From Candidatus Gastranaerophilales bacterium (lineage in GTDB: Bacteria; Cyanobacteriota; Vampirovibrionia; Gastranaerophilales; Gastranaerophilaceae), in assembly GCA_944324425.1 (NCBI GenBank), contig CALUWE010000002.1, positions 1 through 64,000 of the forward strand: DNA of 64,000 bases, read 5' to 3'. The notes under the pieces are model-generated. The model ran no database searches. It saw only the letters and a program-made list of their open reading frames with translations, and was not told the DNA's origin. The position numbers and the translations under genes were made by a program. Within the stretch, counting starts at the first letter, position 1. Each line of letters starts with the position of its first letter. Positions 39,941 through 49,081 of this stretch are shown in pieces.

Positions 39941-42476
39941 TTCTATTCCTGCTTTCAAATGTGTCGTTGTCTTGTTTTCTTTCGTATAAGTGCTCGTCTT
40001 TAACTTTTCCGAAAAACAGCTGTGAAATGAAAGTTACGCCGAGAAGTGCAACTGTTATGCCGCCGAATACTTTCATCCAGCTTCTGTCATTGTGCATTTG
40101 ATTGATTTGTTTTTTGAATGTATTCAGAACGGATTCGCCGTAATCTGCAAACCTTATGCCGTGAGATCTGAACACTTCATCTGAAACGCCTGCTTGTTTT
40201 GCAGCTTCTCTTTCAAGTTCTCTTATTTGAGTTTTGGTCAGGTGAGAAATAATGCTCGGGTCTTCGCCGTATTTTGCTTTTCTCAATTGGTTAAAGAGAT
40301 CTTGAGCTTTTGTTTCTTGAAGTGAAGGGTACGGAATGCAGCCTTCGCCGTCTATCATGCTCTTCATTCTTAACTGCCAATCTTTAATTTCACCGTCTGC
40401 CATTGTTCCGTTAAAGATTGTATCGCTTAATGTTCTGAAGAATCCGCCGTTACCGTCTGAGTAGAATTTGTTTACGGCATCCCCGTACGTGCTTTGCCAA
40501 GCAACTCTTCTGCACATATTATAGAAGTTTTCAATTTCTTCTTTTGTCATGGCTTGAATGTTGCCTTTATATTTATGTTCTTCGGCAAATTTTGCCCAAT
40601 CTTTAATTAAAGTGCCGTCGCCAATCTTGCGTTCAAGTTCAATTGCGCTTCTTAATTTTGTAATCATAGCGTCAACCGAGGTTATATTTGTTCTTGCCGC
40701 AAGTCTTTCTTGTTCTGTCAGCCCTTGTTCAAGTGTTTGTTTTAAAGAAGAACCGTTCAGAACATCGCTTGATTCGTCGACAACTTTAATTCCCAATGCC
40801 CTTAAGCCCGAACCGACTTTATCGGCCAATGTATCAAACACGCCTTTGATTGAAGCTTTTGAGCCGTTCTTTGTGCTTACGGTTTCAATTGAATCGGAAA
40901 CTTCTTGAAGTTTTTTGGTAACTTCTCTGTATTTTGCATCATCTGCAGCAATTTCAGCAATTTTATCGGTTATAAGTTTCGATAAAGTTTCGCCTGTTGC
41001 GGTTGATGTATTTCTTAAAACGGTTAATTCTTTATCGCTAAAGCCCAGTGCTCTAACCATTCTTGCAGCCGTTTTATTATATTTTTCACCTGAAATTCCG
41101 TCTAAAATTTTCAATTTATCGGCAAACACCTTCATTGTGGCTTGTGCAGGTTTAACGCTGTCTTGATAAATTCTTTCAATTGCATCTGCACCTTTTGAAA
41201 GTGTTTCATCGGTGTATCCGGCTTTTGTTTTTGCAGCAGCCTTCAAAGCTTCGGGGAAATCATCAATATCATCAAATATTCTGTCAACCCATCCGCCTGT
41301 ATATTTTTCAGGATTGCTTTGAACTATACCTTGAGCAAACCCAAGAACAGATTCAATTGAATCATCCGCTTTTGCATTTTTTGCACTTTTAAATGCCGCT
41401 TCAAGAAGTTCTTTTGCGCTTTTTACTGCATCATCACCTTCAGTCCCTGCCAATGCTTTTGCAAAATCATCATATGAACCGGATGATACAAACAATCTTG
41501 AAATTAAGTCTTGAGCATCTTTTAAGCCGTTTGCTTCCATTCTGATTGCACCGCCGTTTGAATAACGGGAAATATCAAATGCTTCACCCAAAGTTTCTGC
41601 AATATTTTCAGGCATTACACCTTTTCTTAAAGATGCAATAACTGAAGCCACTTTGTCATCTTGAGCTTTGAATAAATCAACATTACCGAGGGTTTTGCTT
41701 ACGGCACCCGATAAATCCTGAGCTTCGGTTGAAAGTTTTCTTAAATTATGATTTGCAACGGGAACCCTTATTGCTTCTTCAATTCTGTTACAAGCAAGCG
41801 AAGTTAAAAGGGGTGTTGCAAGCCCTGCGGTTAACATCCACAAAGTGTTGCCTTGAAGAGCAATTGTGCGCATTTTTTCTTTTGTAAATTCTTCTCTGTC
41901 TTTAAGGTCTTTTGGCACGTTCATTTTATCCGCAACTTTGTTGATTTCTTCTTTTGACCATACATCCCAAGGGAGATATTGGTTGTCTTGGAAGAATTGT
42001 TTTTTTCTGCCTTGAGAATCAACATATTTTTGATGCGGGTTAAAACCATGCATTAATTTGGTCGGTAAATCTATTGCAACTTTGGGCCAAAGTGCCATAA
42101 CCGAGAAAAATGTACCGAAACCGAAGATTTCCATTAATTTTTTGCTTGAAGTTGCTTTGGAGCCGATAAGTGCGGCAGCAATTAAGCCTCCGCCTAATTT
42201 CATGCCCAAGTCATTCATTCTTCCTAATTCATGGTCGTTTGACTTGCCTGTTGTAAGAGCATTGCCTAAATTTTTTGCATCTTTTGCGATATCAACAAAC
42301 ATCGAGCCGAACATTTGAGCAGGGTTTTCTTTTACAAGATAACCTCTCGGCTTATCGCAAGTTACACGGTTCGTTTTATTTAAAAATTGCTCAAATACCC
42401 GTCTGTCTTGCAATTTTTGCTGCATTTCAAGACTTGTTAAGGTTAAATTTGTTTGATTGTTGGTTGTATTAAGCAT
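39927..42476 (-). CDS. Large membrane protein of unknown function in the GH13 operon
   Basis: The 849-residue protein has predicted membrane segments near residues 92-107, 117-135 and 208-228 and a C-terminal one (about 817-837, GGITVALLGVTFISQLFFG), separated by a long helical, charged region of about 580 residues. No known domain was recognised. Its start codon shares one base with the stop of the upstream membrane gene (TAATG), a coupled arrangement. It resembles, in general layout only, the 54767-56635 protein. Given its neighbours it may anchor or position the GH13 enzymes, but this is inference. Confidence 0.75.
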   Translation of the reverse strand: MLNTTNNQTNLTLTSLEMQQKLQDRRVFEQFLNKTNRVTCDKPRGYLVKENPAQMFGSMFVDIAKDAKNLGNALTTGKSNDHELGRMNDLGMKLGGGLIAAALIGSKATSSKKLMEIFGFGTFFSVMALWPKVAIDLPTKLMHGFNPHQKYVDSQGRKKQFFQDNQYLPWDVWSKEEINKVADKMNVPKDLKDREEFTKEKMRTIALQGNTLWMLTAGLATPLLTSLACNRIEEAIRVPVANHNLRKLSTEAQDLSGAVSKTLGNVDLFKAQDDKVASVIASLRKGVMPENIAETLGEAFDISRYSNGGAIRMEANGLKDAQDLISRLFVSSGSYDDFAKALAGTEGDDAVKSAKELLEAAFKSAKNAKADDSIESVLGFAQGIVQSNPEKYTGGWVDRIFDDIDDFPEALKAAAKTKAGYTDETLSKGADAIERIYQDSVKPAQATMKVFADKLKILDGISGEKYNKTAARMVRALGFSDKELTVLRNTSTATGETLSKLITDKIAEIAADDAKYREVTKKLQEVSDSIETVSTKNGSKASIKGVFDTLADKVGSGLRALGIKVVDESSDVLNGSSLKQTLEQGLTEQERLAARTNITSVDAMITKLRSAIELERKIGDGTLIKDWAKFAEEHKYKGNIQAMTKEEIENFYNMCRRVAWQSTYGDAVNKFYSDGNGGFFRTLSDTIFNGTMADGEIKDWQLRMKSMIDGEGCIPYPSLQETKAQDLFNQLRKAKYGEDPSIISHLTKTQIRELEREAAKQAGVSDEVFRSHGIRFADYGESVLNTFKKQINQMHNDRSWMKVFGGITVALLGVTFISQLFFGKVKDEHLYERKQDNDTFESRNRNVNK

Positions 42477-43468
42477 TAAAACTCCATGTATTGCTTATTG
42501 TAGTCTACTGTTGATTGCTTGTTTTCTTTAGGTGCTTTGAAATTTTTTGATGCATTCCAAATGCCCAAAATACTTGTTGCCGCTGCGCCTATCATCAAGC
42601 CTTTGCCCATTTTTGTTTTAGCCAAAGATTTTACGCTGTCTCTCATTGTAACGGCAATTTGTCTGGGAAGTTCTTTTACGGCTTGCGTAAATGTAGGTTT
42701 GTGCTTAAAGTTCATAAATTCTTCAAACGGTTTTTGAGCGGCTATTGCAACACCCAATGCAGCCCAAACAAAAGAACTGATTGATTTTGCCGCTGTCGAT
42801 TTTACGAGAACTTCTTTGATTTTTGGCTGAACTACTTGATCGGAAGCATTTAATTCTTCGCTATATCCCATCTTTTTCGCCATTTTATCGTAATATTCGT
42901 ATCTGTTGTTGTTGTGTTCGCCTTGTTTGTTGATTAAATCCCACCTTGGGAAATCCACACTCTCAAAAACCCTGTGAAATTCTACGCTTGTTGTGTCAGT
43001 GTCGCCTTTATAATCAGGTAATTCGTGAACAATTTTTTTGTAAGGCATTTCCATATCAACGCCTGTGGTTGCCTTGACGCCCGAATTTATAATCTTATTG
43101 CCAATCCACTTGCCTGCTGCGTATAAAACAACGCCTGCAGCCATTTTTCTGCCGTTCATATTGGCAAACATGCTGTCTCTGCCGCCGAATTTGTTGTTAA
43201 GTGCGTTCGATAATAAAATTAAAGTAGCGGAACCAACTAAATTTGGGATAAGCCCCAAGGACAAAAACTCATAAAAATTACTGTTTTTAGAACCCGTCAT
43301 GCCCTTTGGTGCGTATGAAAAGACATCGTTTACAAATTTATCCGCAACAATCCTCGCTCCCGTTGTCGGACGTTTTTTAATTATATGATCCTCATTATCA
43401 AGGTCTTTATGCACGACCAAGTATGAATTTTTAGGAATATTCTCTAACTTTGCTGTATCAACCTGCAT
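42476..43468 (-). CDS. Membrane protein of unknown function, first gene of the GH13 operon
   Basis: The 330-residue protein has hydrophobic segments near 70-90, 107-125, 228-245 and 292-308, so several membrane passes are likely. GTGGAG lies 7 nt before the ATG. It is the first of four same-strand genes that end in two GH13 enzymes, and it is translationally coupled to the next gene. No domain was recognised and there is no N-terminal motif like that of the GH13 proteins. Confidence 0.75.
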   Translation of the reverse strand: MQVDTAKLENIPKNSYLVVHKDLDNEDHIIKKRPTTGARIVADKFVNDVFSYAPKGMTGSKNSNFYEFLSLGLIPNLVGSATLILLSNALNNKFGGRDSMFANMNGRKMAAGVVLYAAGKWIGNKIINSGVKATTGVDMEMPYKKIVHELPDYKGDTDTTSVEFHRVFESVDFPRWDLINKQGEHNNNRYEYYDKMAKKMGYSEELNASDQVVQPKIKEVLVKSTAAKSISSFVWAALGVAIAAQKPFEEFMNFKHKPTFTQAVKELPRQIAVTMRDSVKSLAKTKMGKGLMIGAAATSILGIWNASKNFKAPKENKQSTVDYNKQYMEF

Positions 43469-43561
43469 TAAAATGCTCCACGACTAACACACATATTAAA
43501 AAACACATGAAAATATAATTTGTTGCCACCTAAAACAAACTAGACTTTACATAAGTTAATA

Positions 43562-43582
43562 ATTAACAACTTAGTTGTTAAT
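43562..43582. promoter_or_regulatory. Palindromic operator-like site in the divergent region
   Basis: ATTAACAAC (43562-43570) and GTTGTTAAT (43574-43582) form a perfect 9-bp inverted repeat around a 3-bp spacer. It lies between the GH13 operon and the ATPase/TPR gene, just upstream of the expected -35 of the latter. A dimeric regulator could bind here; an RNA hairpin is the alternative. Confidence 0.5.
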
Positions 43583-43607
43583 AGTGGATTAATACCATAA
43601 AATCGGT

Positions 43608-43613
43608 TAAAAT
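43608..43613 (+). promoter_or_regulatory. -10 box TAAAAT, leaderless arrangement
   Basis: TAAAAT ends 7 nt before the ATG at 43621. No Shine-Dalgarno is present. Confidence 0.45.
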
Positions 43614-43620
43614 AAAATAG

Positions 43621-45915
43621 ATGAATGAGCTATTTACAAAATTTTACAGTGTGCACATAAAAGAAATCCATGACTTTTTGGATTCCGACAGAGACGTTTT
43701 ATACATAAACGGCTACTCAGGTTCCGGAAAATCATCCGTGCTTAAAGCTGCAATTAATTCATACGCTGAAGATATTTTAAAATTTCATCACCTTTGTTTT
43801 AAAGGAACCGTAACGGACGATTTTCTTTTATCTTTTTATGATACTTTCAGAAATTACGCAATAAGAGAAAAAATTGCCTTAAAAAAGAACCCCGAAGAAG
43901 GGTTTATGGACAAAGTGAGCTTTTATTTTAAAAACCTTGAGAAAAAAGCCGTTGTAATTATTGATAACTTTGAAGCCATTACAAACGAAGAAGAAATAAC
44001 GGATTTTCTAATTCATATTGCAGGATTCAACAATGTTAAAGTTATTGTAATTTCAAAAAACCCGACTTGTTATTTGGTTGAAAACCCGACAATTGCCCTT
44101 GAAAAAATTTATTTTGAAAAAATAAACCTTTTTGAATTTCAGGAAGTTTTATCGGATTATTTTAAAGACGAAGACCCGTCTTTAATTGAACAATTGTATG
44201 AAGCAACGGATGGCTACGAACTTTATTTAAAAATGGTTCTGACATATTTGGAATCAACCTTTACGCCGCTTCAAACCCTTATGGGGGAATTTAAAGAAAA
44301 AGAAATACCGTTCGGCGACTTTATGATAAACAAACAAATTTCCCTAATTCCGAACAATTATTATCCGTTGTTGGAAAATCTTTCCTGTATTTACCACAAT
44401 GTGCCTTCGGATTTCATTGAAGCTTATTCTTTAGGCGACATTAAACAATTTTCTTACCTTGTTTCAAAATTTGCAGTCAGCGAGTTTTGGGGGACATATT
44501 ATATTAAATCGTATTTAAGAAAATATTTTTCAGAAAATATTACTCTTCAAAATAAGATTGAAATTTTTAATAAACTGATTTCAATTTATGAAAACGAACT
44601 TAAAAAAAGCCCGAAAGACAGAATTTTAAGACTATCAAGAGAATCAATCAGAAAGCAGATTGTATTTTTAAAAGAATCTGCCCCGAAAGTTGCAAAAATA
44701 AATTCAACTCCGACTTTTAATTATGTGGCGCAAGCCATTATAAACAACCCTAACTGGTTTGTAACCGATGCCAACAAACCGATGAAGGGCATGAGCAATT
44801 TAAAAAGAAAAAGAGAAATCAAAAAAGAAAAAATTCAAGAAATTGAGCCTGCAGAAATTCTTAAAAATTCTTTATTTGAAGAAATGATATCAGAGGCGGA
44901 AAAATTAATTGAAGAATATCAGTTTAAAGAAGCCGAAGACAAGCTGACGGATGCAAAGCCTTTAGCAAAAACATTTTTGGAAAAAATCAATGTATATTCA
45001 AAAATCGCATTTTGCGCAACTAAGCTAAACGATAACAACCTTGCACTTTCTGCTTTAAGAGAGCTTTGCGAAATTTGTTTAAATGAAGGCGACAGTGATT
45101 ATTGGGCAAAATACAGAATAGAAATAGGCAAAATTTATAAAAAATTATACGCATTCTCCCGCGCAAAAACCTGTTTTGAAGAAATCATAAAAAAAGAAGA
45201 ATATATTTCAAAAAAAACCATGGCAACCGCAAGGCTTTCTTTGGGAGAAATTTTTGAACTTGAAAATAATTTTGAAGAAGCGCTTCAAGAATACAAGCAA
45301 GCTCAGGATTTAATATTGGACTCTGTCGGCACACAAGATGCACTTTTGCCCGAGATTTCATTTAAAACGGGCTCTTTATATGACGAAAACGGCTATTATG
45401 AAGAAGCCGTTGTTGAATATCAAAAAACAATTGAATATTCAAACAACTCAAATAACGAATATTACCTTTTAAAAGCCTACACCAATTTGGGTGTTATTTT
45501 GGCGGATATGGGAGAAAGCGAAGAAGCCGCAGGCTACTTAAGAGAGGCGCTTGAACTTTCAAACAAAACCGACAACTACATTGATACATATTACATTGCA
45601 AGAAATGTAGCAGAAATTTATAAAACCCTTGATGTCGAAAAAGCTTATGATTATTTGAATTTAGCGCTTGAATATGCAAGATTATCGGAAAATTCTTTTG
45701 AAATTGCAATTTCTTTAATTGAGCTCGGCGATTACTATTACGACTTGAAACAAAATGAACAAGCCCTAATTTGCTATTTTCAAGCAAAAACAACTCTCGG
45801 CTCATCCGCTTCAAAAGAAAATATGGAAAAAGTTACAACAAGAATTAACGATATGAGAATAAAGCTCGGTGATTATGTTTTTAGAGGCATGAAAGAACTT
45901 TATGACCCTGAATAA
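43621..45915 (+). CDS. STAND-like ATPase with C-terminal TPR repeats
   Basis: The 764-residue protein has an N-terminal P-loop NTPase (Walker A INGYSGSGKSS near 29-39, Walker B AVVIIDNFE near 119-127) followed by an ARM/WH-like region and, from about residue 420, repeated tetratricopeptide helices. Pairs such as AKTCFEEII, ALQEYKQAQDLI and YEEAVVEYQKTIEYS recur. The order ATPase then TPR resembles MalT-type or NB-ARC signal ATPases, but no LuxR helix-turn-helix is found at the C-terminus. It is divergent from the GH13 operon. The ATG directly follows a -10 box, and rsmG overlaps its 3' end by 14 bp. Confidence 0.8.
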   Translation: MNELFTKFYSVHIKEIHDFLDSDRDVLYINGYSGSGKSSVLKAAINSYAEDILKFHHLCFKGTVTDDFLLSFYDTFRNYAIREKIALKKNPEEGFMDKVSFYFKNLEKKAVVIIDNFEAITNEEEITDFLIHIAGFNNVKVIVISKNPTCYLVENPTIALEKIYFEKINLFEFQEVLSDYFKDEDPSLIEQLYEATDGYELYLKMVLTYLESTFTPLQTLMGEFKEKEIPFGDFMINKQISLIPNNYYPLLENLSCIYHNVPSDFIEAYSLGDIKQFSYLVSKFAVSEFWGTYYIKSYLRKYFSENITLQNKIEIFNKLISIYENELKKSPKDRILRLSRESIRKQIVFLKESAPKVAKINSTPTFNYVAQAIINNPNWFVTDANKPMKGMSNLKRKREIKKEKIQEIEPAEILKNSLFEEMISEAEKLIEEYQFKEAEDKLTDAKPLAKTFLEKINVYSKIAFCATKLNDNNLALSALRELCEICLNEGDSDYWAKYRIEIGKIYKKLYAFSRAKTCFEEIIKKEEYISKKTMATARLSLGEIFELENNFEEALQEYKQAQDLILDSVGTQDALLPEISFKTGSLYDENGYYEEAVVEYQKTIEYSNNSNNEYYLLKAYTNLGVILADMGESEEAAGYLREALELSNKTDNYIDTYYIARNVAEIYKTLDVEKAYDYLNLALEYARLSENSFEIAISLIELGDYYYDLKQNEQALICYFQAKTTLGSSASKENMEKVTTRINDMRIKLGDYVFRGMKELYDPE

Positions 45916-46540
45916 AAAAGAAATTATTGAAAAATTATACGGCTTTTACCCAAGTGAAAACATTCTTTTAAAATTAAGCGAATGGGAAAAAATTTTTGTT
46001 GAATATAATTCCCACACAAATTTAATGAGCAAAAACGACATAGCGGTTTTATTTGAAAAACATGTTTTGGATTCTCTTGCAATTAAATTATATGAAGGGT
46101 TTAATAACGGCTTAAAAATTTTGGATATAGGCGCAGGCGGCGGCTTCCCTTCTTTAATTCTTTCAATTTTTTTTCCTGATAACAAAATTATAGCGGTTGA
46201 TTCAATTCGAAAAAAAACAGATTTTTTAAATTTGGCAAAAGAAAAACTTGAATTAAACAATTTGGATGTTATCAACGAAAGAATCGAAAATATAAAACCT
46301 CTTTATGCGGACATTTTAACAAACAGAGCCGTAGGCAAAATTGAAGATGTATGGAAATTTTCAAAAAAACACCTTAAATGCGAGGGGGTTTTTATATCAT
46401 ATAAGGCAATAACTGCGGAAGATGAAGTTGAAAACGCACTTAAAAAATACAGGGAACTTAAGCTTTTAAATATAATTTCATATGATTTACCCTTGGCTGA
46501 AAACCACACAAGAAAGCTTGTTATTCTAAAAAACCGTTAG
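45902..46540 (+). CDS. rsmG: 16S rRNA (guanine-527-N7) methyltransferase
   Basis: Methylates G527 in 16S rRNA using SAM. The 212-residue protein has the SAM-binding KILDIGAGGGFPSLIL motif, HVLDSLAI just before it, and the NRAVGKI segment typical of RsmG. Length is normal. It overlaps the upstream ATPase gene by 14 bp and has no promoter of its own visible, so it is likely co-transcribed. Confidence 0.95.
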   Translation: MTLNKKEIIEKLYGFYPSENILLKLSEWEKIFVEYNSHTNLMSKNDIAVLFEKHVLDSLAIKLYEGFNNGLKILDIGAGGGFPSLILSIFFPDNKIIAVDSIRKKTDFLNLAKEKLELNNLDVINERIENIKPLYADILTNRAVGKIEDVWKFSKKHLKCEGVFISYKAITAEDEVENALKKYRELKLLNIISYDLPLAENHTRKLVILKNR

Positions 46541-46545
46541 GCATT

Positions 46546-46574
46546 TTGACAGAAAAAAAGGTTTGATTTAATAT
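46546..46574 (+). promoter_or_regulatory. Consensus promoter of the NrtR-like gene, leaderless
   Basis: TTGACA (46546-46551), 17-bp spacer, TAATAT (46569-46574), then 6 nt to the ATG at 46581. This is the best -35 in the leaderless set and argues that the arrangement is a real promoter. Confidence 0.7.
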
Positions 46575-46580
46575 TGGTTT

Positions 46581-47276
46581 ATGAGCACAAACAGAACATT
46601 TACAGAAACAAAAACACATGAAGTTACGGTCGACGTGGTTATTTTAACCATTATCAAAAATAAACTGAAAGTGCTTTTGTTAAAAAGAACAAATGAACCA
46701 TTCAGGGGCAGATGGTCTATCCCCGGCGGTTTTATCAGATTATCCGAAAACTTGGATGATGCCGCCTTAAGAGTTTTAAAAGAAAAAACAAACGTTCAAA
46801 ACATTTACCTTGAACAGTTATACACTTTTGGCGACCCCTTAAGATATCCGAATACAAGGGTTATCACTTGTGCTTATTATGCGCTTATAAGGGCAGAAGA
46901 TATTGATGTTAAAATAACAGATGAATCAGGCGCTTCGCAAATTGAATGGCACAGCGTTGAAAAACTTCCGCCTTTAGCATTTGACCACAAAGAAATTATT
47001 GAATATTCACTAAAAAGAACGCGTGAACGTTTGGAACTTTGCCCAATAGCATTTCAGTTGCTTCCAAAAAAATTCACATTAACGGAATTACAAAAATCTT
47101 ACGAATTGATTTTGAAAAAAGAACTTGATAAAAGAAACTTTAGAAAGAAAATGCTTGCTTCTAACATTTTGATAGAATTAAACGAATTTTCAAAAGCAGG
47201 CTCAAAACGCCCTGCCGCACTATATTCTTTTGATTCTATTACATTGGATTCTAAAAGAGGGCATTTCTTCTCATAA
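46581..47276 (+). CDS. NrtR-like protein: Nudix domain plus winged-helix C-terminus
   Basis: The 231-residue protein has an N-terminal Nudix fold (about 15-145; RGRWSIPGGFIRLSENL) and a C-terminal region (about 158-231) with TLTELQKSYELIL and RNFRKKMLAS, as in NrtR transcription factors that sense ADP-ribose-type ligands and control NAD metabolism. The Nudix box is degenerate: G-x5-E is kept, but REUxEE reads RVLKEK, losing key metal-binding Glu residues. A catalytically dead ligand sensor is therefore likely. Leaderless from a strong promoter; a terminator follows. No NAD gene is adjacent. Confidence 0.85.
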   Translation: MSTNRTFTETKTHEVTVDVVILTIIKNKLKVLLLKRTNEPFRGRWSIPGGFIRLSENLDDAALRVLKEKTNVQNIYLEQLYTFGDPLRYPNTRVITCAYYALIRAEDIDVKITDESGASQIEWHSVEKLPPLAFDHKEIIEYSLKRTRERLELCPIAFQLLPKKFTLTELQKSYELILKKELDKRNFRKKMLASNILIELNEFSKAGSKRPAALYSFDSITLDSKRGHFFS

Positions 47277-47310
47277 ATTTCGCATAAATAAAAAGTTCTT
47301 AGGTGTTAAA

Positions 47311-47338
47311 AAAGCGCACTTATAAAGTGCGCTTTTAA
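47311..47338. terminator. Bidirectional terminator
   Basis: AAAGCGCACT (47311-47320) pairs with AGTGCGCTTT (47326-47335), with A and T runs on the two sides. It ends the NrtR-like gene and the convergent 86-residue gene. Confidence 0.85.
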
Positions 47339-47365
47339 AATCAAACCATGGTTTTTGCCAAAAAC

Positions 47366-47626
47366 TTATGCAAAATAATCTACTTTGTTGCCATACAGTG
47401 AATATTCACGGCAGCCTGTAAATTTAATGTCCAGTTTTTCGCCTTGTTGTGCGCTGTCTGTTGATAAGCTCGGTTCATTTACGGGAGCTTCAACAGGAAC
47501 AGTAACGGGAGCTTGAGGTTTAATATCGTCATTGGGTTCACTTTCCCTCATTTTCCCGACAAACACAGGTGAAGTTAACATTGTTTTGTTTGCAATTGCC
47601 TGATTTGCAGTAATAGGTTGTATCAT
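47366..47626 (-). CDS. Small lineage-specific protein with SPVFVGK N-terminus
   Basis: The 86-residue protein starts MIQPITANQAIANK, with SPVFVGK (19-25) resembling the F-x-G end of the shared N-terminal pattern. The middle is Pro/Val/Glu-rich and disordered (PVTVPVEAPV), and the C-terminus reads LDIKFTGCREYSLYGNK, a second F-T-G. No domain was recognised. GGAGGA lies 6 nt before the ATG; a longer upstream frame (Cys-Gly-Gly-Arg) is rejected. Confidence 0.6.
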   Translation of the reverse strand: MIQPITANQAIANKTMLTSPVFVGKMRESEPNDDIKPQAPVTVPVEAPVNEPSLSTDSAQQGEKLDIKFTGCREYSLYGNKVDYFA

Positions 47627-47712
47627 CTGTCTTCCTCCACACACAAGAATGCTAAATCAAACTGTTACACATGTCAAGATTAGATGGGCTAACTTAATAA
47701 AATCTTTATATA

Positions 47713-48120
47713 TCAGCCAACTGTTTCTTTTGCTTCTTTTAGGATTTCTTTTAATATTTTAGAAGAAGATTCAACCATATTAACGCAATGATTTTTTCTT
47801 TCGGGTGAATTAAAATTATCTTTAAAGTTTGCGGTTAAAACCTTGCAGCAAGTTGCTTTATGGATATTTTTAAATTCTTCAACAAATTTTTTTGCATAAG
47901 CCCTTGCCATATTTGTTTTATTCTTACCGTGCAAATATCCGATAACAATTTGTGCGCCTGCAACTGCGCCGCAAAGGCAACCAATGCCCATGCCGCCTGA
48001 AAAAGAGGTTGCAACGTCTAAAATTTCTTTCGGAACAAGCCCTTCTTCAACTGCCCCCATAACAACGGATTCAGAGCATGAATACCCTTTATTTAAAAAA
48101 TAATCACAAGCTTTTTCCAT
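47713..48120 (-). CDS. C_GCAxxG_C_C family protein
   Basis: The 135-residue protein matches the small Cys-rich redox-type family: GYSCSESV near the start, SGGMGIGCLCGAVAGAQ in the middle and CCKVL later. The family is usually found in anaerobes and may bind metal or take part in redox chemistry, but its role is not settled. The start overlaps the glycosyltransferase gene by 17 bp, so the two are coupled. Confidence 0.85.
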   Translation of the reverse strand: MEKACDYFLNKGYSCSESVVMGAVEEGLVPKEILDVATSFSGGMGIGCLCGAVAGAQIVIGYLHGKNKTNMARAYAKKFVEEFKNIHKATCCKVLTANFKDNFNSPERKNHCVNMVESSSKILKEILKEAKETVG

Positions 48121-49045
48121 TTTTTTGAACCTTTATTTGAATGTCTTCTAAGAGTTTTCTGTTGATTGCAAGTAAATCCGCAATAACCGCAAAAAACAAA
48201 GATTGCACAGCCATCAAAATTAAAATTGCACACAAAATTAAACTTTGAATATGGCCCTGCCCGCTTTCAGTTATATAAAAATATACAAACCTAAAACCTA
48301 AAATAAGCCCTAAAAATAAAAGAATTAGGCTTAATTTCATAAAAAACCTGAAGGGTTTGTATATTATGACAAATCTCATCATTGTAAAAACGGAGCGTTT
48401 TATATAATCAAAATTATTTTTAACAAGCCTTGAAGGGCGAAGTTCTTCATTCACTTCAATCGGAACCGATTTAATGGTAAGCCCCTTATTTTGCGCCTGA
48501 ATAATTGTTTCCATTGTATATGTGTAATTATCAAATATGTTTATTTTTTGGGCAGCTTCTTTTGTAAAAGCTCTAAAGCCGCTTGGGGCATCTAAAATAT
48601 CTGCGCCTGAAATTTTTCTCATAACGTATGAGCCTAATTTTTGAAGCATTTTTTTCAAAGGTGAAAACGATTTAATTTTTTCAATCGGCCTTGCACCGAT
48701 TACAATATCCGCCTTTTTTTCTAAAATCGGCTGAATTAATTTTGGAATATCTGAAGCCTTGTATTGGTTATCCGCATCCAAATTAACAATAATATCGGCA
48801 TTTAATTCAACCGCCTTTTTAATTCCCGCTGCAAAAGCTTTAGCTAAGCCCAAATTTTTAGGGTGGGAAACAATATGGTCTATTCCGCATTTCTTTGCGA
48901 CTTCAACCGTTTTATCAATTGACCCGTCATCTATAATCAAAATTTCAACATCATCAATTCCGTCAATTTTTTTCGGGATTTCATTTAATGTGGTTGAAAT
49001 AGTTTCTTCTTCGTTATAGCAAGGTATTTGAACAATTAATTTCAT
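48104..49045 (-). CDS. GT2 glycosyltransferase, dolichol-phosphate-mannose-synthase-like
   Basis: The 313-residue protein has a GT-A fold: IPCYNEEETI at the start, DDGSIDKTVE, and the DxD-type VNLDADNQY. Two C-terminal membrane segments (about 233-253 and 266-290) place it among DPM1/GtrB-like enzymes, which transfer sugar from a nucleotide donor to a polyprenyl phosphate on the inner membrane. The ATG at 49045 directly follows a TATATT box; an in-frame upstream start (49099) lies before the promoter. Target glycan unknown. Confidence 0.88.
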   Translation of the reverse strand: MKLIVQIPCYNEEETISTTLNEIPKKIDGIDDVEILIIDDGSIDKTVEVAKKCGIDHIVSHPKNLGLAKAFAAGIKKAVELNADIIVNLDADNQYKASDIPKLIQPILEKKADIVIGARPIEKIKSFSPLKKMLQKLGSYVMRKISGADILDAPSGFRAFTKEAAQKINIFDNYTYTMETIIQAQNKGLTIKSVPIEVNEELRPSRLVKNNFDYIKRSVFTMMRFVIIYKPFRFFMKLSLILLFLGLILGFRFVYFYITESGQGHIQSLILCAILILMAVQSLFFAVIADLLAINRKLLEDIQIKVQKNGKSL

Positions 49046-49051
49046 AAAAAC

Positions 49052-49081
49052 AATATACACTAAAAGGGTGAAATTTACCAA
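49052..49081 (-). promoter_or_regulatory. Promoter of the GT2 gene, leaderless
   Basis: On the minus strand: TTGGTA (49081-49076), 18-bp spacer, TATATT (49057-49052), 6 nt to the ATG at 49045. No Shine-Dalgarno. Confidence 0.6.

Noticed and set aside
43621-45915. MalT-type transcription activator
   Set aside because: The ATPase-TPR order is similar, but no LuxR-type helix-turn-helix was found at the C-terminus, so calling it MalT would be unsupported.
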